Shown: positions 7,472 through 15,396 of the stretch, piece after piece
Layout: every line of letters starts with the position of its first letter
How positions within the stretch are numbered: the first letter of the stretch is position 1
NCBI GenBank assembly: GCA_035693145.1
Contig: DASSHA010000162.1
Location: 1-15,396 of the forward strand
Length of the DNA stretch: 15,396 bases
Reading direction: 5' to 3'
Source of the DNA: DASSHA01 sp035693145
GTDB lineage: Bacteria; Chloroflexota; Limnocylindria; Limnocylindrales; CSP1-4
Position numbers and translations under genes: made by a program
Notes under the pieces: generated by a model
Databases searched by the model: none
What the model was told of the DNA's origin: nothing
The model's input: only the letters and a program-made list of their open reading frames with translations

Positions 7472-7852
7472 TCAGTCCTCGACGGTCAGCGCGTCGTAGC
7501 CGGCAGCGTCGAGCAGCTCGTCGACCTGCGCCGGGTCCGCCAGCCGGATGCGAAGCATCCAGCCCTCACCATACGGGTCGCTGTTGACGAGCTCCGGCTT
7601 CGTGGCCAGGGCAGCGTTCACGTCCACGACTTCGCCCGACAGCGGCGCGAACAGGTCGCTGACCGCCTTGACCGATTCGACGACGCCGAAGGCGGCGAAC
7701 TGGTCGAGCGTGCGGCCGGCCTCCGGGAGCTCCACGAAGACGACATCACCCAGCTGCTGTGCCGCGAACTCCGTGACGCCGATCGTCGCCTCGCCACCGG
7801 TCAGGCGGACCCACTCGTGCTCCTTCGTGTACCGCAGCTCGGCGGGCACCAT
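7472..7852 (-). CDS. gcvH: Glycine cleavage system H-protein (lipoyl carrier)
   Basis: This gene encodes the lipoyl-bearing shuttle protein (126 aa, normal length). It begins MVPAELRYTKEHEWVRL, the family's conserved opening, followed by GVTEFAAQQLGDVVFVELPE. The lipoylation site is Lys62 in ESVKAVSD. The GEVVDVN and NSDPYGEGWMLRI segments complete the lipoyl domain. H-protein carries the aminomethyl group from GcvPA/PB to GcvT and is reoxidised by the L-protein, which is not encoded in this window. The ATG at 7852 is favoured by an AAGGAGA element at 7863-7869; upstream in-frame codons give an Arg/Ser-rich stretch without family similarity. It lies 49 nt downstream of gcvT, the largest gap inside the operon, and 3 nt upstream of gcvPA. 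Confidence 0.96.
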   Translation of the reverse strand: MVPAELRYTKEHEWVRLTGGEATIGVTEFAAQQLGDVVFVELPEAGRTLDQFAAFGVVESVKAVSDLFAPLSGEVVDVNAALATKPELVNSDPYGEGWMLRIRLADPAQVDELLDAAGYDALTVED

Positions 7853-7862
7853 CGGATCGCGA

Positions 7863-7869
7863 TCTCCTT
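7863..7869 (-). promoter_or_regulatory. Ribosome binding site of gcvH
   Basis: The minus strand reads AAGGAGA here, 10 nt before the ATG at 7852. It decides the gcvH start over a longer in-frame reading. It is the only conspicuous Shine-Dalgarno inside the glycine cleavage operon; the other junctions rely on overlaps or very short gaps. Confidence 0.65.
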
Positions 7870-7901
7870 CCGGCGAGGCCCTCCGCGATCGGCGGTGGGC
7901 A

Positions 7902-9014
7902 TCAGCTCCTGCGGTAGAACGGGAGCGTCGTGACCTCGACCGGGATCCGGGCGTCGCGAATCTCGGCCGCAAGGATCGTACCCGGTTCACCATCGGGCGG
8001 GGCGACATAGGCCATCGCGATCGGCTCGCCGAGCGTCGGCGACTGCGTGCCGCTGGTCACGACGCCGGTTCGCCGCCCGTCGGCCCAGACGGGATAGCCG
8101 TGGCGGGCGATCCCCCGGCCCCGAAGGACGAGCCCGACGAGCCGCTTCGCCGGACCGTTCGCCGCGACCTTCGCCAGGGCCTCCCGGCCGACGAAGTCCC
8201 CCCCGCGCTCGAGCTTGACGAGCCGTCCGAGCCCGGCTTCGTACGGGTTCGTCTCCAGATCGAGCTCGTTTCCGTACAGCGGCATGCCTGCCTCGAGACG
8301 GAGCGTGTCGCGAGCGCCGAGCCCGCAGGGGATGACGCCGGCGTCGTGGCCCGCCTCGAGCAGCGCGTCCCAGATCGCCGCGCCGGCGGCCGCCTCCACG
8401 AAGATCTCGAAGCCGTCCTCGCCGGTGTAGCCCGTCCGCGCGACGATCGCGTCGACGCCGGCGACCCGACCACTCGCGGCCGCGTAGAAACGGAGCGCGC
8501 CGAGGTCGACGTCGGTCAGCGAGGCGAGGACGCCGGCGGCGCGTGGTCCCTGGATCGCGACGAGGGCCGTCGCGAGCGTCTGGTCGTCGAGGATCGCCCG
8601 CCGACCCGTCAGCCGCTCGGCGAGCGCGTCGCTGACGGCGCTCGCGTTCCCAGCGTTCGGGACCACCATGAAGCGATCGTCGGCGAGCCGGTAGACGATG
8701 AGGTCGTCGACGATCCCGCCGTCCGGTTCGCAGATCAGGGAGTACTGGGCGCGGCCGACCGCGAGCGCATCCGGGTTCGTGACGAGCGCGTACCCGAGGC
8801 CCGCGCCGGCCTCGCCGCCCTCGACGATGAGCTCGCCCATGTGCGACAGGTCGAAGATCCCGGCGCGCTCGCGCACCGCACGGTGCTCGTCGATGATCCC
8901 GCTGTACTGGAGCGGCATGGTCCACCCGCCGAACTCGATGAGCTTCGCGCCGAGCGCCCGGTGACGGCCGATGAGCGGCGTCTCGTGGATCGAGTCGGCT
9001 GTCTCCGACGTCAC
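7902..9014 (-). CDS. gcvT: Glycine cleavage system aminomethyltransferase (T-protein)
   Basis: This gene encodes the tetrahydrofolate-dependent aminomethyltransferase (370 aa, usual length). It releases ammonia from aminomethyl-lipoyl-GcvH and makes 5,10-methylene-THF. Landmarks are EFGGWTMPLQY (about 27-37), FDLSHMGELIVEG (about 54-66), and GGIVDDLIVYRL (about 99-110), which contains the conserved catalytic Asp. Later come GYTGEDGFEIFV, the GLGARDTLRLEAGMPLYG folate-site region, and TSGTQSPTLGEPIAMAYV near the C-terminus. The GTG start at 9014 overlaps the stop of the NUDIX gene as GTGA. It is the first dedicated glycine cleavage gene of the operon. GcvT is easily confused with related folate enzymes such as YgfZ or sarcosine oxidase domains, but the full motif set and the flanking gcvH/gcvP genes settle the call. 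Confidence 0.95.
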   Translation of the reverse strand: MTSETADSIHETPLIGRHRALGAKLIEFGGWTMPLQYSGIIDEHRAVRERAGIFDLSHMGELIVEGGEAGAGLGYALVTNPDALAVGRAQYSLICEPDGGIVDDLIVYRLADDRFMVVPNAGNASAVSDALAERLTGRRAILDDQTLATALVAIQGPRAAGVLASLTDVDLGALRFYAAASGRVAGVDAIVARTGYTGEDGFEIFVEAAAGAAIWDALLEAGHDAGVIPCGLGARDTLRLEAGMPLYGNELDLETNPYEAGLGRLVKLERGGDFVGREALAKVAANGPAKRLVGLVLRGRGIARHGYPVWADGRRTGVVTSGTQSPTLGEPIAMAYVAPPDGEPGTILAAEIRDARIPVEVTTLPFYRRS

Positions 9015-9469
9015 CCGGCGCGCTCTCGGACGTCCTCGCCGAGCGCCCGCGCCGCGGTCTCGACGAGCGCCCGCTCGGTCGGGAAGGTCAGGATCGACGG
9101 CGCGTCGGCGAGCGGGATCCAGCGGACCTCGTCGAACTCGTGGTCGTGCCGCTCGAGGTCACCGCCCACCGGTTCCATCAGGAAGTAGTGGACCGTCTTG
9201 CGGATACGCTGACCGCCCCGGACGAACGTGTACCGGATCGAATCGAGCGGGCCGGTGATGCGGACCTGGAGCCCGGTCTCCTCGGTGACCTCGCGAAGCG
9301 CCGTCTGCTCGGTCGTCTCGCCGTCGTCCGGCGTTCCCTTCGGCAGCGTCCACGTCGCACCGTCCCGCTCGCGCCGTCGGCGACCGACGACGAGCTGGAC
9401 CTGTCCGCCGTCGACGCGGGTGACGATCCCTCCGGCCGAGGTCGCGGTGGTCGGCGTCAGCCGCGCCAC
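9011..9469 (-). CDS. NUDIX hydrolase (Ap4A hydrolase/MutT-like)
   Basis: This gene encodes a small NUDIX pyrophosphohydrolase (152 aa from the chosen start). The NUDIX box matches GX5EX7REUXEEXGU exactly: Gly45, Glu51, then REVTEETGL at 59-67. It is preceded by WTLPKG, common in Ap4A hydrolase-like members. The core opens with TSAGGIVTRV and closes with FDEVRWIPLADA, the usual NUDIX fold boundaries. The likely substrates are nucleoside diphosphates linked to another moiety, but which one cannot be deduced. The GTG at 9469 is chosen because the fold begins shortly after it; a GTG at 9598 would add an Arg-rich 43-residue lead with no similarity. No good Shine-Dalgarno precedes either, so the start is uncertain. 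Its stop overlaps the gcvT start (GTGA), placing it first in the glycine cleavage operon. Confidence 0.88.
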   Translation of the reverse strand: MARLTPTTATSAGGIVTRVDGGQVQLVVGRRRRERDGATWTLPKGTPDDGETTEQTALREVTEETGLQVRITGPLDSIRYTFVRGGQRIRKTVHYFLMEPVGGDLERHDHEFDEVRWIPLADAPSILTFPTERALVETAARALGEDVRERAG

Positions 9470-9799
9470 GGGGCGGGCGCCGTGCCGGCACGTCGGTCGC
9501 TCCCGGTGCCGCGGACGTCGGTCCAGTGCATGGCGACGGCTGGCCTCGGGGCGCCGGCGCGTGAATGGCTCGAGCCGGCCGGTGCGATCGCGCGCCACCG
9601 CGCACGCATCGAGACGAGGGGTCCGGGGTTCGATCGTCGGAGCACGGTCGGCCGGGCGGGCGCGGGCTGAAAGGAGCCGAACGAGCGGAGGCCGAGCCGA
9701 CGCTCCCGCGCGCGTCCCGACGCGCGCACGAAGCGGGCAGCGGGTCGACTGGCGTAGCGGGCCGTGATGCTGTGCTCCATCGGCCGTGATCGTACCGAA
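9470..9799 (-). other. Leader/intergenic region upstream of the NUDIX-gcv operon
   Basis: This stretch of about 330 nt holds no gene I can support. On the minus strand it contains the candidate operon promoter at its upstream end, a perfect 9-bp inverted repeat at 9708-9727, and a 107-codon open frame (ATG at 9780 to a stop at 9457) that is Arg/Ala/Ser-rich and lacks recognisable features. The conserved glycine riboswitch core and its tandem architecture are not visible on the minus strand. Confidence 0.5.
9708..9727 (-). repeat. 9-bp perfect inverted repeat in the gcv leader
   Basis: GCGCGCGTC (9708-9716) and GACGCGCGC (9719-9727) are perfect reverse complements separated by 2 nt. In RNA this gives an 8-bp stem with a small loop. 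It lies 73 nt after the stop of the DUF2520 gene and about 55 nt into the predicted gcv transcript. It could end the upstream message or act in the leader; no T-run follows it. Alternating GC runs in such DNA can also be fortuitous. Confidence 0.4.
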
Positions 9800-9816
9800 T
9801 CAGCCTCGGGTTGCAA
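9789..9816 (-). promoter_or_regulatory. Candidate promoter of the NUDIX-gcv operon
   Basis: The minus strand reads TTGCAA (9816-9811), 16 nt, then TACGAT (9794-9789). The hexamers match sigma70 consensus at four positions each, and the site stands out as locally A/T-richer than its surroundings. It overlaps the last codons and stop of the upstream DUF2520 gene. The predicted start near 9782 would give a leader of about 180-310 nt depending on the NUDIX start. Candidate only. Confidence 0.4.
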
Positions 9817-10768
9817 GTGATTCGGCGAGCGCGGCACGAACGGCGACAGCAGCGGCCGCCGAGAGCGTCCCGCGCGATTCCGCGACGTCGACCTCGCGCG
9901 CGGCAGCGGCTCGATAGAGCGGCAGGACGTCGGGCGCGTGCGCCGCGAGCGCCGCCAGGTGGAGCCGCAGCGTCCCGGCATCGCCTCGTGCGATCGGTCC
10001 CGTCAGCGCGCGTGCGACCCCGAGCTCGCGGGCGTTCGCGAGCGTCTGCTCGGCCAGCCGGCCGTAGAGCGCGAGCGCCGCGGGCTCGTCAAGGCCCGCG
10101 ACGGCGCCGAGCCGGGCGACCGCGTCGAGGAGCGCCACGAAGCCACCGGCGGCGAGGACTGCGCCGGCGTGGTAGGCGGCCTTCGACCCCGGAGCGAGCC
10201 TGACCGGCACGGCGCCCACGGCCTCGGCGAGATCGGCGAGCAAGGACCCGAGCTCGGGACCGGCCTCGATCGCGATCGTCGAGCCCGGCAGCGCGGCGAG
10301 GGCGCGATCGACGTCGGCGAAGGCGACGAGCGGGTGGAAGGTGCCCACCTCCGTTCCGGCGGCCATCGCCGGTTGGAGCACGTCCGCCCCGAGCGCGCCG
10401 CTCGTGTGGACGAGGGCCTGACCGCTGTACAGCCGCAGGCTGCCGGCGAGGCCGGCGAGCGCGTCGTCGGGCACGCACAGGAACACGAGCTCGACCTCGT
10501 CGAGCAGCGCGGTCGGCTCGGCGAAGGCACGCGCGCCCGGGACGAACGAGCGGAAGCGCTCGCGTCTCGCGGGGTCGCGACTCGCGACTGCGGCGACCGT
10601 CCAGCCGGCCCGACTGAAGGCGGCCCCGAGAGTCGTCCCGACGGGGCCGGCGCCGACGATCCCGATCGACGGCAGCTCGCCGTCGCCCGGGGGACGATGC
10701 GGGTGGGCATGGTCGTCCGCGTGGACGACGTCGCCGTGACGATGCTGCCCTCGATTCGGCGGGTCCAT
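9800..10768 (-). CDS. Rossmann-like fold / DUF2520 domain protein
   Basis: This gene encodes a predicted NAD(P)-binding oxidoreductase-like protein (322 aa) of the Rossmann-like/DUF2520 family, whose reaction is not established. A dinucleotide-binding GxGxxG motif lies near the N-terminus (SIGIVGAGPVGTTLG). HTSGALGADVLQP and GTFHPLVAF mark the end of the Rossmann part. The C-terminal helical DUF2520 part carries PGSKAAYHAGAVLAAGG and ALTGPIARGDAGT. In many bacteria such genes sit beside pantothenate synthesis genes, but here the neighbours are aconitase and the gcv operon. The ATG at 10768 is chosen; it leaves a His-rich stretch of about 25 residues before the fold. A GTG at 10843 would give 25 more residues. 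Neither has a clear ribosome binding site, so the start is uncertain. It is divergent from aconitase. Confidence 0.85.
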   Translation of the reverse strand: MDPPNRGQHRHGDVVHADDHAHPHRPPGDGELPSIGIVGAGPVGTTLGAAFSRAGWTVAAVASRDPARRERFRSFVPGARAFAEPTALLDEVELVFLCVPDDALAGLAGSLRLYSGQALVHTSGALGADVLQPAMAAGTEVGTFHPLVAFADVDRALAALPGSTIAIEAGPELGSLLADLAEAVGAVPVRLAPGSKAAYHAGAVLAAGGFVALLDAVARLGAVAGLDEPAALALYGRLAEQTLANARELGVARALTGPIARGDAGTLRLHLAALAAHAPDVLPLYRAAAAREVDVAESRGTLSAAAAVAVRAALAESLATRG

Positions 10769-10926
10769 GTCGATGCCGGCGCGCTCGATGTCCGCCAGCG
10801 TCTCGTCGTCGTCGCTCGGCCCGGGATCGTTCCCGAAGAGCCTCACGGCCGCTCGCGCCCAGGGGTCGGATCGGCCCGGCGGAGCGCGCCCGCGGTACTC
10901 TTCACCGAGACGAGTGTAGCCAGAGC

Positions 10927-10931
10927 GAAGG
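10927..10931 (+). promoter_or_regulatory. Ribosome binding site of the aconitase gene
   Basis: AAGGA lies 10 nt before the GTG at 10942 and supports that start. I could not find a convincing -35/-10 pair for aconitase in the roughly 170 nt between it and the divergent DUF2520 gene. Confidence 0.55.
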
Positions 10932-10941
10932 ACGGTTCCCC

Positions 10942-13871
<2,930 letters not shown>

Positions 13872-13875
<4 letters not shown>

Positions 13876-14666
13876 CGCCGCACGTCCCGGCGGGCGGTGT
13901 AGCGTCCCTCCCTCGGCTCGACGACGAGCGGGAGGCCGAACGCGACGGACAGCCTCCCGGAGGTGAGGACGTGCTCGATGGCGCCGGCGGCGACGGCGCG
14001 GCCACGGGCGAGGACGAGTGCCCGGCCGAAGCCCGGCGGGATCTCCTCGACGTGATGGGTCACGAGGACGATCGCCGCGGGGCGCCGGGCCACCGCGAGC
14101 GCCGCGAGCCGCTCGACGAGATCCTCTCGCGCCCCGAGGTCGAGGCCGGCGGCAGGCTCATCGAGGAGCAGCAGGTCCGGGTCCGACATCAGCGCCCGGG
14201 CGATCGCCACGCGCTGACGCTCGCCGCTCGAGAGCGTCCCGATCGGCCGCTCTCCGACGACCGGGACGCCGAGCTGGCCAAGGAGCTCGGCAGCGCGGTC
14301 TCGGTCTGACTCGGTCGGCTCCGACCACCACGGGACGAGCGAGCCGTCTCGTGCCGCGACGACCACGTCGAGCGGTACGAGACGATCCGGGATCCGATCG
14401 GCGAGGGCCGCGCTCGCGACGCCGATCCGACTCCGGAGCGTTCGGACGTCGACCCGGCCGAGCCGCTGCCCGAGGATCTCGACGGACCCCACGGAGGGCG
14501 CAAGGTAAGCGGCGGCAAGCTGGAGGAGCGTCGTCTTGCCCGACCCGTTCGGGCCGACGATCACCCAGCGCTCGTCCGACAGGACCGTCCAGTCGATCGG
14601 CCCGAGGAGGACCGAATGGCGGCGCCGGACGACGGCGCCGTCGAGTCGGAGGACGCTGGGTGGCAC
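13872..14666 (-). CDS. ABC transporter ATP-binding protein (orphan, YlmA/ModF-like)
   Basis: This gene encodes a single ABC ATPase domain (264 aa). Walker A is GPNGSGKT (38-45), the signature is LSSGERQ (145-151), Walker B is LLLLDE (165-170) followed by PAAGLD, and the H-loop is His204 in VTHHVEE. The Q-loop position reads IGVASAAL without the usual glutamine, a feature I associate with the YlmA/ModF group rather than classical importers. No permease or binding protein lies beside it, so the substrate and even a transport role are open. The GTG at 14666 has no Shine-Dalgarno, but a candidate promoter sits so close that the mRNA would begin at or next to the start codon, suggesting a leaderless message. 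It is convergent with aconitase, overlapping by 4 bp. Confidence 0.88.
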
Positions 14667-14674
14667 GGCTGCGG

Positions 14675-14703
14675 AGTATCCGTGCCGGCGAGCCTGGCCG
14701 CAA
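14675..14703 (-). promoter_or_regulatory. Candidate promoter giving a leaderless ABC ATPase mRNA
   Basis: The minus strand reads TTGCGG (14703-14698), 17 nt, then GATACT (14680-14675). The -10 ends 8 nt before the GTG at 14666, so transcription would begin at or next to the start codon. Absence of any ribosome binding site before the GTG agrees with leaderless translation. Confidence 0.45.
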
Positions 14704-14822
14704 ACCGGTGATCGGCGGCGCCCGCGTTCACGCGGTGTTCATCTCCGTTCCCGCGGAGCTTCAGATGACGACCGTACGTTCGCGGCCGACGCGTGCATCT
14801 CCAGCGAGGCGAGGTCCGAACG

Positions 14823-15317
14823 ATGAACATGGCGACGACGATCCGGTCGCGGTCGATGCTGCCGATGACGGAGGCGCGGCCGGCCGCACGTCAACCCGCG
14901 CGACGAGACTGGCCGATGACGCCCGAGGCCTGGCATCGGCTCGTCGTCGAGGTCGAGGAGCTCAGGGCCCACGTCTTCGTCCTCGCAGCTGACACCACCG
15001 CGGACGACGGCGTGGTCGACCTGCCGATCGCCCAGGCAATTCGCCGCCTCCAGACGCTCGCCGGCGTCCTCGAAGGCGCTTCCTGCATCGACGAGCCGAC
15101 CTGTGCCGTGATCGGCCGGCAGGCGACCCTGCGCGAGGACGACGGTGAAACGTTCTCGTTCAGACTCGTTTTCCCGGGCGACGGTGAGCCGGCACAGGGC
15201 TGGATCTCGGCCGATTCCCCGCTCGGGGCGGCAGTCCTCGGCAGGCGCCCCGGCGACGTCGTGGAGGTCGCGGCGCCCGCCGGCCGCCGCGCCGTCACGC
15301 TCGTCGGCGTCCGGTGA
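14823..15317 (+). CDS. GreA/GreB C-terminal-domain protein (transcription elongation factor-like)
   Basis: This gene encodes a 164-aa protein whose C-terminal half (about 94-164) matches the GreA/GreB C-terminal domain: CAVIGRQATLREDDGE, WISADSPLGAAVLGRRPGD and VEVAAPAG correspond to the family's G..VtL.D..G, SPlG.AllGk..GD and V..PgG pattern. This domain binds RNA polymerase near the secondary channel. The N-terminal half begins MTPEAWHRLVVEVEELRAHV (32-51), like the first coiled-coil helix of GreA, but the acidic tip that stimulates RNA cleavage (the LSENAEY-type segment) is missing; DTTADDGVVDLP takes its place. It may therefore be a non-cleaving regulator, but this is inference. The ATG at 14823 has GAGG 8 nt upstream; an in-frame GTG at 14793 is less likely. 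The first 30 or so residues are Arg/Ala-rich and unstructured in appearance. Confidence 0.82.
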   Translation: MNMATTIRSRSMLPMTEARPAARQPARRDWPMTPEAWHRLVVEVEELRAHVFVLAADTTADDGVVDLPIAQAIRRLQTLAGVLEGASCIDEPTCAVIGRQATLREDDGETFSFRLVFPGDGEPAQGWISADSPLGAAVLGRRPGDVVEVAAPAGRRAVTLVGVR

Positions 15318-15362
15318 CGGCGGTCCACGGCGGTCGGGCCCGCAGCGGCCGGGACGGGATGG

Positions 15363-15396
15363 TGGTGGGCGATACTGGGTTCGAACCAGTGACCTC
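15363..15396 (-). tRNA. tRNA gene, 3' part only (probably tRNA-Val)
   Basis: The minus strand carries a T-arm with a perfect 5-bp stem (ACTGG/CCAGT) around a canonical TTCGAAC loop, preceded by an AGGTC variable loop. It is followed by the acceptor strand ATCGCCC, discriminator A and an encoded CCA ending at 15363. The acceptor 5' half, D-arm and anticodon lie beyond the window. The T-arm and acceptor resemble valine tRNAs of GC-rich bacteria that I remember, but the anticodon cannot be seen. Confidence 0.85.

Noticed and set aside
9457..9780. A 107-codon minus-strand open frame as a real gene.
   Set aside because: Arg/Ala/Ser-rich composition, overlap with the NUDIX gene start and no recognisable domain; kept only as part of the leader observation.
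9470..9799. Glycine riboswitch upstream of the gcv operon.
   Set aside because: A GCTGAAAGGAGCC string occurs on the plus strand, the wrong orientation for gcv, and the rest of the conserved core and tandem layout is missing.
10913..10918. TACACT on the minus strand as the -10 of the DUF2520 gene.
   Set aside because: No -35 at 16-18 nt upstream (only GGGAAC/GGGGAA-like sequence); too weak to list as a promoter.
10860..10941. Aconitase promoter.
   Set aside because: TACTCT and TGTAGC were considered as -10 boxes, but neither has a usable -35 at the right spacing.
15318..15362. Intrinsic terminator between the Gre-like gene and the tRNA gene.
   Set aside because: GC-rich with short dyads, but no stable hairpin followed by a T-run could be identified.

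Overview
The window is very GC-rich bacterial chromosome, densely packed, with most genes on the minus strand. I infer a Chloroflexota-like organism, perhaps of the Limnocylindria/Ellin6529 type. The reasons are the two-subunit glycine decarboxylase (GcvPA + GcvPB; actinobacteria usually carry one fused chain), a lipoprotein with a Ser/Ala/Pro-rich spacer, and frequent GTG starts. No rRNA or marker gene confirms this. I see no phage, IS element, CRISPR array or defence system; this is mostly core metabolism plus housekeeping regulation.

Layout from left to right. (1) 1-2977, minus: a peptide/nickel-type ABC uptake system, with a lipoprotein substrate-binding protein followed by a DppB-like permease cut by the window edge. 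A strong stem-loop lies between the two genes, and a candidate sigma70-type promoter lies upstream of the binding protein. (2) 3249-4450, minus: an ECF sigma factor and its zinc-finger membrane anti-sigma factor, overlapping by GTGA. (3) 4551-9469, minus: a glycine cleavage operon in the order NUDIX hydrolase, gcvT, gcvH, gcvPA, gcvPB, with very tight junctions and a structured leader at about 9470-9800. (4) 9800-10768, minus: a Rossmann-fold/DUF2520 protein, divergent from (5) 10942-13875, plus: an aconitase with an enlarged linker that contains an SFPASD-type motif. (6) 13872-14666, minus: an orphan ABC ATPase, convergent with aconitase (4-bp tail overlap) and probably leaderless. (7) 14823-15317, plus: a GreA/GreB C-terminal-domain protein with an atypical N-terminus. 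(8) 15363-15396, minus: the 3' end of a tRNA gene with encoded CCA.

The glycine cleavage genes would convert glycine to CO2, ammonia and methylene-tetrahydrofolate; the shared L-protein (dihydrolipoamide dehydrogenase) is not in the window. Aconitase serves the TCA cycle. The sigma/anti-sigma pair sits upstream of the ABC uptake genes in the same orientation and may or may not control them. I found no convincing undescribed multi-gene system. The points most worth a second look are the aconitase linker motif, the atypical Gre-like factor, the structured leaders, and the NUDIX gene coupled to gcvT.
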